This document shows positions 22,684-33,080 of a stretch of DNA of 64,000 nt, piece by piece. The DNA is taken from NCBI GenBank assembly GCA_039707655.1, contig CM077675.1, positions 418,995,162 through 419,059,161 on the forward strand, written 5' to 3'. Source of the stretch: Elymus sibiricus (Eukaryota; Streptophyta; Magnoliopsida; Poales; Poaceae). Numbering within the stretch: position 1 is the stretch's first letter; every line of letters begins with the position of its first letter. Position numbers and translations under genes: made by a program. The notes under the pieces are model-generated. The model was not told the DNA's origin, searched no databases, and saw only the letters and a program-made list of their open reading frames with translations.

Positions 22684-22714
22684 AGGCCCGTGGCAACGCA
22701 CGGGCCCTCTACTA
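22684..22714 (+). other. Helitron-type 3' terminus: hairpin plus CTAG
   Basis: GGCCCGTG (22684-22691), loop GCAACG, CACGGGCC (22698-22705), spacer ctcta, then CTAG (22711-22714) before T. The hairpin sequence is of the type commonly seen at Triticeae Helitron ends. Confidence 0.7.
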
Positions 22715-22971
22715 GTTATCTCTAACATTCCCTCTCAATTGTAGCAGGAGTGAAGCCAGTGATAGTATCATATATAACATTCTCTAGCATTCCCCCAAAT
22801 CGATGGAGTCCGTGTCGATGTAGATGACGTCACTGGTAGCGGCGTGGCCATGCAGAGTCCTTCATTTAGATTTGGGAAGGTTCATGAAGTTTTGTTCTTT
22901 TAATTATTTTTTGTTTCCATTTTTGCACCTGCTTTTCAATTTTCTTTCCGCTTTTCTCTATTTGTCTTTTA

Positions 22972-23023
22972 CTCCCTTTATCCCATAATATAAGAGCGTT
23001 TTCACACTAATAAACAAAGGGAG
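22972..23023. mobile_element. Short Stowaway remnant, 52 bp
   Basis: CTCCCTTTATCCCATAATAT at the left, ataaacaaagggag at the right, TA on both sides (22970-22971, 23024-23025). The core is deleted compared with a normal Stowaway. Confidence 0.75.
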
Positions 23024-23059
23024 TATTTATTATGTTTCCTTTTTCCAGTTTCTTTCTGA

Positions 23060-23400
23060 AATCTATCAGCAAGATTTCAAATCAATGCGAGCCTTCCGGA
23101 GTGGCTCGCCAAGAGCGCGTCGCGCGCATCTTGTTGTCACGATGGGCCAAGCCCCTAAAATGCGAGCTCAGGCGATTGCGTCAAGCGATATATAGGACCG
23201 CCCCTTTCGTAGGGGTTACCACTTGGCAATTTGTCATGCGGGAGCTATGTCTCGCTTATTGCGAGAAGTAGCTCCGGCTCGCCTCGGGTGTTTGGGGCAT
23301 GCCCGCGCTAATGGGTCAGCCCTTTAAAGTGGTTTGGGAGAGGGGTGTTAAAAACCTTACCTTCCCCTTTTAAAAACCTTTTATTTGCTGCTTTAACATT
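23060..23400. other. GC-rich module, unassigned
   Basis: Contains repeated short words such as gcgag/ctcgc (ggctcgcc, gcgagctc, tgtctcgcttattgcgag) and no convincing gene. It borders the AT-rich arrays and probably belongs to the same transposon, whose family I cannot name. Confidence 0.4.
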
Positions 23401-23449
23401 TTCTTCTGGCTTTTCCTTTTTAAAATGCATGCCTACTTTCTTAATGAAA

Positions 23450-24765
23450 GTTATATATTTATTTTATACACGTGATTTTTTTTATACATGTTGAACATCT
23501 TTCAAATTTATGGTGAATATTTTCTTAGATACATATTTTAACATTTTTTCAAACACATGATAGACATTTTTGAAACATACGTTGAACATTTTTTTTGAAT
23601 GGTATAAAACACAATTATTTTGAACATGGTATTACAAATAAGAACATATTTTAGAAATGTATGAAAATGTTTTGTTGATGTCCCTACCATTTTTACATGG
23701 TATGAATTTCTTTTCTTAATTAGGAGAATAATTCTTTTCATTGTATTAACATTTTCTAAAAATGTCTCGAACATATTTTTAGGACGCACGAACAATCTTT
23801 AATGTCATGATTTTAATTCAAAATACTATGGGTATTTTTAAAAGTTCCATGAACATTTGTTACACTGCAGAAACAATTTTTGAGCACGTGAAGTGAACAA
23901 CCCCTTGGACTGCCGCGAAAACAGATTTCAATGTAGCCCATTCTTATTAAAAAGTTCCCCTAATTGAGAAGGCCTTGCATATTTCTACATTAGCAGTATA
24001 GAACGCCATTGCTCCTCCCGCACTAAGCCGATCCATTTATAAAGCGCAGAGGCAAGCGGTTGTGTCGTCTTGCAGCAGGTGAGGCAATGCACTGCCATGA
24101 TTGGCTAGGGCGGCTTTGTCTGGCTCGCGACAAGACCAACCAGCGTGTTGCGAAGGCGATGCTAAAATGGCCGGCCCAATCTTGAATTGTGGCTTAGTTT
24201 GTTCGTTTATTTTTCCAAATTTTGTTTATAATTTGAAATAATAAAAGTCATATATATCATAAATTAATGTACTTAACTTTTAAAAGAGCTCATCGCACAT
24301 TTTAAAAGTATTCATGCAGTGTAAAATAATCTTCGCGAAACTTTGAAAAATGTTGACATGATTCAAGAAAATTGTTTGTGACATTTACAAAATGTTCACG
24401 CTTTTCAAAAGAATATTCGTCACACTTAAAATAAATTGTTTTACACTATAAAAAATTTAGTATAATTTAAAACAATTGTTTTGTACCATTTAAAAATTCT
24501 CCATGGCATTTAAAAAAAATATTTACGCATTTTACAAATATGTTCTTCACATTTATTTAAAAATATTTATACAATGTATAAAATGTGCGCGTGATTTTTA
24601 AAAACGGTTTTGGCCCTTCTAAAAAAATGCACATGACATGATATTGAAAAAACTGTTCACATGTCTCAAAATTTTGTTTGTGAAATTAGAAAATGTTATA
24701 CATCATAAAGCATTGTTCACCTATCTTAAAAAAATGTATTCTACCGTTCACAGAAATGTATTTTT
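23450..24765. repeat. Pair of AT-rich arrays in opposite orientation around a GC-rich centre
   Basis: 23450-23880 repeats (t)gaacatttttt on the plus strand; 24240-24760 repeats the complement (aaaatgttcac and variants). Between them lies a GC-rich segment (23890-24210). Inverted subterminal arrays of short motifs are typical of CACTA elements and some foldback elements, but no terminal repeats or transposase were found. Confidence 0.5.
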
Positions 24766-24810
24766 AGCTAACACGTGTACATCTGTACAGCAGCGTTGGC
24801 TTGTCTAGTA

Positions 24811-25045
24811 CTACCTCCGTCCTGGTTTATTGGTCCCCATTCTATTTTGTGTCAAGTTTTGATCATAAATTTAACTAACAAAATGTTTATGCATGTCATC
24901 AAAAATTATATCATTGAAAACTATTTTCAAATATGAATCCAACGATATAATTTTTGTTGACATGCATTGACATTTTATTAGTTAAATCATTGGTCATAAT
25001 TTGGCACAGATTACAAAGGGGACCAATAAACTAGAACGAAGGTAG
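24811..25045. mobile_element. Stowaway MITE, 235 bp
   Basis: CTACCTCCGTCCTGGTTTAT and ataaactagaacgaaggtag are imperfect inverted ends flanked by TA (24809-24810, 25046-25047). Internal sequence is also largely palindromic (tttaactaacaaaatg versus cattttattagttaaa). Confidence 0.9.
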
Positions 25046-25153
25046 TATACTAGAACTACGTACTTTACATATGTAGGCTCGAAGCTCGAGGAGATAAGGC
25101 CTTCTCTTCCCGGGAGGCCAGTCTGGCCGACCAATCCTAACAAGGGTTCCAAG

Positions 25154-25437
25154 GTGAAAAATGACAAAATTGGCCCTTTGGGCAAAGTTCAGCACAAAAT
25201 GAACCCATTTCGAAAAAAATTCACAAAATGGCCCTTCCTTCATGACGCCCGCACCCGGGGCGCCATGGTTGTTTGCACAACGCCTTGGTCAAGGGCGCCA
25301 TAGACGGCGCTGACCTGCCATGTCACCGGTGGACGGGCCCGTCTGCAGGCACGCATGATGCCCCAGGTCGGGGCGCTATGCTAGAAAGCACGACGCCCTG
25401 GGCCGGGGCGCCATGGCCCTTCGCTGTAAAAACGGGC
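25154..25437 (+). repeat. Left TIR of the Mutator-like element
   Basis: Matches the reverse complement of 29003-29286 with few differences (for example tttcgaaaaaaatt versus tttcaaaaaaaatt). Its inner half is GC-rich with ggcgcc/gacgcc words and precedes the leader of the PMD gene. Confidence 0.9.
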
Positions 25438-26003
25438 TGGGCAGCTCGAGGAGGCTCAAACCCGAGCCAGAGGGCTCTATTCGTGAGTTCTATCTCCTCC
25501 CACCCGGTCGCCCCTCTCTCCGCCCTCCAGATTCGTGGCCAACAAGTCCGGATCGAAGGGGAAAATTGGTGGATCTTCTTCCCCTCCCATTCCTGAAGGT
25601 ATTCCCCTAACTTTCTCCTCTTTTTATTGGTTAATTTTGTTGCATTGACCCATGTATAGAAACCCTAGTTCCTCTCTTTTTTTCAAATTTGTTGATATTT
25701 GCACTTGTTTTAGAAAGGTATGAGTAGGTATTTGTATGTTATGACTAGGATTTGGTACTTATAGTAGGTTTTTTTTAGTTTCTTTGTACTAAATTTGACA
25801 TAGGAAAAAATTAGGTTGTTTGCAAATGTGTGTATGCATGTTCACTTGTATGAATGATTTGTCTTAGATGTATATTTGCACTTGTATGTATCCATTTGTT
25901 GTATGGATATGGATATTTGCACATGTATGTATTTTGATTTTGCAATACTCCGGATATTTACAAATGACAATGAGGCTTATGATATACATTGTAATTTTGT
26001 AGG

Positions 26004-27420
26004 ATGGCTTCTCTTATCCATCCATCGTACGATCTATTTCATCGTGGACGGTTCATGGCAGATGAAAGAAGGGTTTTCAATCAACTTCACTTGAGGTCCG
26101 GTGCGGTTCATGACAAGATGAAATATGACGAGCGATACACGGAGTATATCCGGAAGACCGGGCTTCTCCCATTTATATCACTCGTGTCTCGTTCGATGTC
26201 TAAGATGAACCCCTGTGCGATCACGACACTCGTTGACCGATGGCGTCCTGAAACACATACTTTTCACTTTTTTGCTGGAGAGATGACGGTAACTTTGCAG
26301 ATGTTACAATGATCACTGGACTTCCTATCAAAGGACATCCTATTTGTTTTAGCACAGATTCTGAGGGATGGCGTGAGACTATGGTGGAACTCATCGGGAG
26401 GGAGCCGGGGGTGCAAGGGAAGTCCGCCGGTGCTACTTATCATTGGATTGCTCAGAACTTTAGCAATTGCCCGGGTGATGCTGATGATGAAACAGTGGAA
26501 CAATATTGCAGGGCATACTTGTGGTATGTAGTCAGCCGGACTCTTTTCTCTGACGGCACTGGTGTGAACGCTTCCTTTATGTGGTTAAAGTTGTTTGCTG
26601 GGTGGGAACATGGACTCAGTTGGGGTACCGCGACACTAGCTTATTTGTATCGGCAAGTAACGAGTTTTGCATAGTATCATCACAATGTAGATAATTTATC
26701 TAGTTTGTATTGACATATTTTTTGTATGTGTGTAGTTGGACGAGGCTTGTCGTAGGGGCATGGATCCAAAGAACACAACGAAGGCAAAGGAAGCCAATAT
26801 CGGTGGTCCGATGCTTCTCTTGTCGATTTGGAGTTGGGAACGCTTGCCAGTTGGGCGGCCAACGCCTGCAGGTCTTGGATACGAGGAAGGGGATGATCAC
26901 AATGACCCGGACAGGATGCCTACATGGGCGTATAAGTGGGACAAGGCTGAAGGTTTTGTCGGCAGTTCAAAAACCATGTATTTGCACTATTGCAACGAGC
27001 TCGACATCATGACCACGGAGCAGGTTAGTTTGTTGACTTTGTTGCCCCTTCGGTTTTCAAAAAATCATACTAAGCATCTATTTTATTGTTTCACGGTATA
27101 GGTGACCTGGGAGCCGTATGGAACGGCGGGCGATATTGGCAGAAGTCTCACTTTCAGATTGAACCGAAAGTGTTTAGAAGAAGCACACCTATGGCGGATG
27201 CGTTGCCCATTGATTTGTTACTATGTTGTCGAGTTTCATCAGCCACAGCGGGTTATGACACAATTCAGCTTATTTCAGGAGACCCCGCCAAAGTACAAGG
27301 ACACTTCGATACATTTGCATAGGTAAGTGCTTAATACCACTTGAACTACTATTTTTATTGTTTCACGCTAGTAAACAAAATGAATTTGAATATGCAGTCT
27401 CGACAAGATGAAGCAGAAGA
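26004..27420 (+). pseudogene. Plant mobile domain (PMD/MAIL-like) gene, broken and truncated
   Basis: Plant mobile domain proteins occur as host genes (MAIN/MAIL1) and as cargo of Mutator and Gypsy elements. Deduced exons: a leader exon ending near 25600 (aag/gtattc), then 26003-26656, 26736-27023, 27102-27322 and 27398 onward, with GT-AG introns at 26657-26735, 27024-27101 and 27323-27397. The protein starts MASLIHPSYDLFHRG and carries GEMTVTLQ, GLPIKGHP, LYRQLDEACRRG and the aromatic-rich WSWERLPVGRP region. One base is missing at 26300/26301: after TLQ the conserved DVTMITGLPI continues in the next frame. The last exon is cut after a few codons (SLDKMKQK) by the deletion junction. No role for PMD in transposition is established. 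Confidence 0.85.
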
Positions 27421-28734
27421 GTATGATTCTTCCCAACCACCATACAATATCTCAAAGGCGGCTTGCTTGGCCTTCCATGCCTTCCCATACTTCACCGTGT
27501 ATCCAAATACCTCCTTCACCATCTCCATCAGTGCCCTAATGGGATATGTCGGGAGTATCTTTATGGAGTTTGAAAATCGATGTGCAATGAATTTGGAGGT
27601 CAATTGACGGTGATCATCCTTTACATTAGCATCATCAATATCCTTGCCACTACATCGGTGGTGAAACACAGAACTTGTAATCTTCCATTGCGGTCCGCCT
27701 TTGACACATCTTGCACGAATAACCCAAGGGCAATGATTCTTGTGTTCCTCACATTTGACCACATAACGCAATTTGGAGTTTGACTTATCCACAAAGAATG
27801 GTCGATGAAACTTAACCGCATAGTCCTTGACCCATATTTGAAGTTCTACCAAGCTATCAAAGATTGTTCCTTCACTAACACCATACACTCTTGCCTTGGT
27901 ATCTCGCTTTGAAGTTAACCTTGGTGCAAGAATTTTACTTGTGCCACCATCAACAATCGCCTTATCGGCTAGGCTTAGATCACGGAACAATGACATATTA
28001 TGACCACGGCCTATTACCTTCTTGAAAGCATTGGCCTCTTTAGCCGTCAAACCATCCTCATCTATTTCTTCATCCGGGCCTTCGTCCTCCGAGTCCCCCG
28101 CATAGGACCTATTGTATGGAATGTCATGGTCCATGTCCTCTTCCATGCAATTTGCCTCCACATCGCCCACATAATGGTCATGAAGATAAGCCTCCGATTC
28201 ATCACCCTCAAACTCATCACCATCCATATGCAAGTCTTGATTATCAAGTTGGACATTCCCGACGGGGCTCAAAGGTTGGGTCATTGGAGGTTGGCTCATT
28301 GTTGTGTCATGCACATCCGGATTGACATGTGTTGAATCTCGAAACGGGCTACTCACATCACATGAAGATGCACACCGATTCAAATCAATGTGCAACCGAG
28401 CATGAACAACCTTTCTGGCAAATAACTCAAATGATTTATCTTATGAGGCCAACACACTCTCCTTATATGCTTCCCAATGAAACTCGGAGTCAAGAGGCAT
28501 TATCTTCCAACGAATGTGTTGCCCATACCCAACATTATACCTTCCGATTAAGTCTACCCCATCACTTTCTTCCATCCAGTTTAACCTTCTTCGAAGATCA
28601 ACGACAACCTCCTCAAGGCTAGGACTTGTGGGAAACACCATCACTATCGGGTTCTTCTTTGGGTCACCATAATCTGGGCCTCCCTTCTCAAAGGAGACAA
28701 AGTCCACATGATGCACATTCACGATCCTCGCCAT
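27415..28734 (-). pseudogene. MuDR-type transposase, N-terminal part only
   Basis: The minus-strand frame opens at ATG 28734 (MARIVNVHHVDFVSFEK), typical of the N-terminal PB1-like region of plant Mutator transposases. A TAA at 28443-28441 breaks it; after the stop the same frame is open to the junction. An acidic linker (about 28270-28060) is followed by the MuDR DNA-binding region: FDSLVELQIWVKDYAV, then Cys/His residues in VVKCEEHKNHCPWVIRA and SSVFHHRCSG (about 27860-27690). The last homologous residues are ILYGGWEESY near 27420. The catalytic DDE domain and SWIM zinc finger are absent, so this copy cannot make an active transposase. Convergent to the PMD gene. Confidence 0.85.
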
Positions 28735-29002
28735 CTACAATCATAAACACCTAAGTGCATCAATGAAAATTGCAACAATTTGATGACCTAGGGTTTCCCC
28801 AAATCGCCACAATGCGGAGATTTCAACCAACAAAAAGAGGATGAATGAGGGAGAATACCTTTAGGGGTTGGGAGGGAGGATAAATCACCGATTTCGAGCT
28901 CCGATCCGAGAAATATTGTTGGCATTAGGGAGGGGCATGAGTGGGGCGTTCGGGGTGGAGAAAGGGGTAAATGAGAGGGTTAGGAGCGAAACAGAGGGCA
29001 TG

Positions 29003-29286
29003 GCCCGTTTTTACAGCGAAGAGGCATGGCGCCCCGGCCCAGGGCGTCGTGCTTTCTAGCATAGCGCCCCGACCTGGGGCGTCATGCGTGCCTGTAGATG
29101 GGCCCGTCCACCGGTGACATGGCAGGTCAGCGCCGTCTATGGCGCCCTTGACCAGGGCGTTGTGCAAACAACCATGGCGCCCCGGGTGCGGGCGTCATGA
29201 AGGAAGGGCCATTTTGTGAATTTTTTTTGAAATGGGTTCATTTTGTGCTGAGCTTTGCCCAAAGGGCCAATTTTGTCATTTTTCAC
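29003..29286 (-). repeat. Right TIR of the Mutator-like element
   Basis: Inverted copy of 25154-25437; followed directly by the 9-bp duplication GGTTCCAAG at 29287-29295. Confidence 0.9.
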
Positions 29287-29486
29287 GGTTCCAAGCACGA
29301 GGGTGCACGCATGCATTTCACCGTATGGCTGGTGCGGCCCCTAGCGGCAGTGAAGGCGGCGTAGGGCTACCTGGGACCTGAAGGATCATTACGAAGGCTC
29401 GTGTCCTTTCCTCTGTCACGGTCCGTGTCGCCTTGCGGGCAGTGGCCTTGCGCCCATGCCTTGCACTGACCGAGCTCCCATCAGCT

Positions 29487-29923
29487 TTAGACTACCCACG
29501 ATGGAAGTTACTCCCTCCGTTTCTAAATATAGGTCTTTCTAGAGATTCCACTATTAAACTACGTACGGATGTATATAGACATACTTTAGAATGTAGATTC
29601 ATTCCTTTTGCTCCGTATGTAGCCCCCTGTTGAAATGTTTAAAAAGACTTATATTTAGGAACGGAGGGAGTACATAAATAGTAACATATAGACGACACCT
29701 AATCAAAAAATATGATATGACAACTAATTAATGAGAAGAGAGTATGTTACTATTATTACAAGTAACATAACACATATCAAAACAAAATGAGTCTATAAGC
29801 TAATAAATGAAAGGTTCAATGTTACTACCTCTTTGTTACTATCCACTATGGAGATAGTAACTTAGACTAGTAACATATGCATATTACTATTCTATGTTAC
29901 TTTCCATTGTGAATAGTATTACA
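29487..29923. mobile_element. Mutator-like MITE (AGTAACAT type) with a Stowaway inside
   Basis: Left end tagactacccacgatggaagt and right end ttactttccattgtgaatagta are imperfect inverted repeats. Between them are tagtaacata phrases and the taattaatgagaagagagt block shared with 11030-11222. The left arm is interrupted at its TA by the Stowaway at 29511-29670. Outer ends are approximate. Confidence 0.7.
29511..29670. mobile_element. Stowaway MITE, 160 bp
   Basis: CTCCCTCCGTTTCTAAATAT and atatttaggaacggagggag are near-perfect inverted ends flanked by TA (29509-29510, 29671-29672). Confidence 0.95.
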
Positions 29924-30139
29924 CACAACGCTAGGTTGGGGCGTGTAGCCATGCATGCACCGTACCCAGTGGACGGAGCAGAGCAAAATGCTTTTGCGTG
30001 TGGCAATCGTGGAAAGATCGAACACACAACCCGATCGTGAGCGAAAATGAAGACACAGGAAATGTGCCTTTTGGCGATGGAATTGTGGGCGTGTTTAAAG
30101 CCATTTTCATTAGATAATTTGTTTTTCGTTCTTTATCTT

Positions 30140-30402
30140 CCCAGCCAACCAAGGTTCAAATCTTGATGCTCGTATTTATTTCTGGATTTATTTCAGGATT
30201 TCCGGCGACGCGCATTCAGTGGGAGGAGACGTTCCCGTCGACGACGAGGTGCCTACGGTGACTTCGTAAATTTCAAGATGATGTGCCGGCTCAGTCTCTC
30301 GGAGGTGCTCATAGGGATAGGGTGTGCGTGTATGCGTTCATAATGATGAGTGTATGCGGATGTATATGAACGCTTACGTCTGTACTGTGTTAAAAAAAAA
30401 AG
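30140..30402 (+). mobile_element. tRNA-derived SINE (plus strand)
   Basis: A B-box-like ggttcaaatcttgatg near 30150 is followed by the same body as the minus-strand copy at 11631-11905 (cagtgggaggagacgttccc, gtgacttcgtaaatttcaag). It ends in a run of ten A at about 30393-30402. The A-box end is degraded. Confidence 0.75.
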
Positions 30403-31639
30403 CTATGAAGCCACGCTGTCGTACCATATGGCACCTGTAGAACCATAAGGTGACGTTCCCCCGAACCCGAAACCAAAGGAATCATACGACAGAGAAATAT
30501 GTTCCACGAGAATCTGTCGGCAGCAGCATCGTGCGGAATAGCTGCATCCGATTGATCGATCTGTCGCCGCAGGTCCTCGGCGCGCTGTTCAGGCCTTGTC
30601 GCCACGAGCTCATCCCGTCCACGTCCAGGCATCCATCGCCCGGGCCGTGCCGATTTACGATCATTTCCAGCTGTGGCGTACGTGGGTCTCCCCGGCCGGA
30701 CACCGAGGAGCACTGATCAAAACAGCCGAGACCCAAGCTGCTCAAGCGCCACCATCGTCCCGTGTACTGGTACAGTAGTACAGTCGCTAATCAAGTGGCC
30801 AAATCATTTCGAAGCCAGGTGGTAGTTGGATCACGGGTCAGCTGTTTATCACGGTTGACATCGCAATCAAACTCCCAGCGGAAAAGTTTGCTTCGGACAG
30901 TAGTACCAGTTCCTAGTACAAATAGTGAGTACTGCCTACAGTAGCTAGCTAATGATTCAGACTCACGGTACAGAACGAAGAAAGTCCGGGTTTCACAGCA
31001 ACTTCGTAGCTGGAGCAGTACCAAAAGTTATAATTAAACCTCTACTACGATCCACCTAAAGAAAGCATTAGGACTTTCGAACCAGTTCACAAACACAGAC
31101 CAGGAGTCAGCCATCCAACTAAACAAAGCATTAGGACTTTCAAACCAGTCCACAAACACTGATGCAGGAGCCAGTCAGCCAACCGTAGCATCATACATTT
31201 CGAACCGAATTTTAACAAACAAGATAACTTTCAGCAAACACGACAGATTCCATTCTAGTTCAGACCTAACTAAAATAAAACGATCGATATTTCGGCCGTT
31301 TAACTTAAAACTACCAAAACAATAAAGATTGTAGCGGACGACGACCTCGTACGTGTGGCGCCTTCCCCGGCCGCACCGTCGTCGTCTTTCCCCCAGCGAG
31401 GAAAGGTGCGGGTCCGCTGCGACAGCCTTGTCCGGTCGCTGCCCGGCACTCGCGGAGTAGTCGCTCCGCTTCCTCCTGCGCGATGTGGAGTGTCACTGCG
31501 GCTAATGCTGATGGCTCATGTGGAGCCTTGGCGACAGCCTTGACTGTGCCCGCATTGACGGAGGAGTCGCTAAGCGACCATTCCTCTCCGATCTTGACAA
31601 GCTCGCCGTCAAGGTGGCGACGACGCATCACGATTGTCT
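30403..31639. other. Unassigned region; one 60-bp tandem duplication
   Basis: A unit starting aaagcattaggactttc(g/a)aaccag and ending cagccatccaac or cagccaacc occurs twice, at 31062-31121 and 31122-31182. A 106-codon minus-strand frame (31311-31631) has no recognised domain. I support no gene here. Confidence 0.45.
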
Positions 31640-32369
31640 TGATACGTCTCCAATGTATCTATAATTTTTGATTGTTTCATACTATTATTTTATTAATTTT
31701 GTATACTTTATACACCATTTTATATTATTTTTGGAAACTAACCTATTAACTTAGTACCAAGTGTCAGTTGTTGTTTTCTGCTTGTTTTTTGTTTTAAAGA
31801 AAATCAATACCAAACAAAGTTCAAACATGATGAAACTTTTTGATAATTTTTCTGAAACAAAACAGACCCTGGAAGCTTCGGGAGGAGTCCAGATGTAATA
31901 CCCTGGTTTCAGTGATACAGTGATGATTGTAATTAAGCTACAGTAATGACCCTAATCAAGCTTAATCATTTTTGCTAAACCATAGTTGATCACGACAAAG
32001 TCAAACCTCATTTGCTTTTCCTGATGGTTTTCAAAATTCTTTCAAGGTGGGTTTTAAAAGTTTGGCAAACCTGTGTTTAAAAATCATGCTTAGTTTGCAA
32101 ATATTTCCTAAGCTATTTTAAATTTGCAACACTCATTTTATAAATTGTTTTGGGACCTTAAAAATAAATAAAACAGAGGCCATCCCAATTAATAAATGCC
32201 CTTTTTGTTTTGGAAGGCTTTCAAACTTTTGTGTCACTGTCATTTATTACATTATAAATATTGGGCCAGGTGCCACAATTTTATAAAGGTTTTTGTCACT
32301 CTTTTAGATAAAATCAGAAACTATTTAAAAAGGAAAACCAGAAAAGGTTTTCTTAAAAAAAAAAAACCA

Positions 32370-33080
32370 AACCCCCTTGCCCCCCTGGGCCTCGGCCCAG
32401 CTGGCCACCGGGCCAACCAGGCCGGCCCAGCCAGCGCCTACAAGGGCACCGAACCCTACCCCCCGTGCCCACTCCCTCCCCACGACCCCCCCCCCCCACG
32501 TCTCTCTCTCGCCCACTCCCGTCCCGATCTGGATCGGGATCGGGCCGAACCCGCGCCACCTCGCCGGCGCTCCTCCCCAACCGGCGCCACGACGCCGACC
32601 CCACCCCCGACGCGTCGCTCCGCCTCGATCCCGCGTCGCCGCCGCCGCCCCGCCGCGCCTCCTCATCCCCGCTTCCCCGCCGTCCTCCACGAGCCCACTG
32701 CCCCCCTACACCGCCTGTAAGCCCGCGCCCGCCGCTACTTCCCGTCGCCGCGCTCCCCGCCGCCCGCACACGCCGCCGCACGCTCCCCTCGCCCGCGTTG
32801 CCGCTCGCCAGGCTGCTCGCGCCCCCGGCCGCGCCCGCGCCCCCTGCTCACCCCGTCGCCTACGCGCGCAGCCCCGCCATGCTTGCCACCGCTACCCGCC
32901 GCCCGCGCGGCCACTGGCCCTGGCCGCCGGCGCCCGGCCACCGCGATGACCCGGCATGCGCAGGGCCTCACCCTCCCCGTCGGCGTCCGCTGCGGGAGAG
33001 CCGAGCCGAGCCGGCCGTGCGTGTTTGTGGCTTGGGCCACCGACAGGTGGGGCCGGCCCCCAAACGAGACTGCTAATTAA
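32370..33080. other. GC-rich block of the solo-type LTR, non-coding
   Basis: Open frames in all directions encode Pro/Arg/Ala-rich low-complexity peptide caused by base composition (for example long C runs near 32486-32497). No domain is visible; not annotated as genes. Confidence 0.6.

Larger units (their letters stand above)
14804..22714 (+). mobile_element. Helitron candidate (7.9 kb, non-autonomous)
   Basis: Begins TCTCTACTCCTAAAGG directly after A (14803). Ends with an 8-bp GC hairpin, a 5-base spacer and CTAG, followed by T (22715). These are the Helitron rules: 5' TC, 3' hairpin plus CTRR, insertion between A and T, no terminal inverted repeat. No Rep/helicase gene is seen, so it would be non-autonomous. 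The interior is a patchwork of GC-rich and AT-rich blocks with short open frames, internal duplications, a Stowaway and a TTG microsatellite, consistent with captured fragments. The pairing of these two ends across 7.9 kb is inferred, not proven; two different elements could supply them. Confidence 0.55.
25154..29286. mobile_element. Mutator-like element with 284-bp TIRs and 9-bp TSD
   Basis: The ends GTGAAAAATGACAAAATTGG (25154) and its inverse at 29286 open terminal inverted repeats of about 284 bp (25154-25437, 29003-29286). They are flanked by a perfect 9-bp duplication GGTTCCAAG (25145-25153, 29287-29295). A 9-bp duplication with long TIRs is diagnostic of Mutator-like elements. Inside, a plant-mobile-domain gene runs rightward and a MuDR-type transposase runs leftward, so the genes converge. 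Both lose their 3' parts at a common junction near 27415-27425, where the catalytic transposase domain and the rest of the PMD gene are deleted. The copy is thus non-autonomous, but its intact TIRs and TSD suggest it moved after or not long before the deletion. Confidence 0.93.

Noticed and set aside
31311..31631. 106-codon minus-strand frame considered as a gag-like or host gene
   Set aside because: No motif recognised; the proximity to an LTR start makes chance or decayed repeat as likely.
32196..33080. Large Pro/Arg-rich frames up to about 200 codons
   Set aside because: Arise from the GC-rich part of the solo-type LTR; all frames are open and none has a domain.
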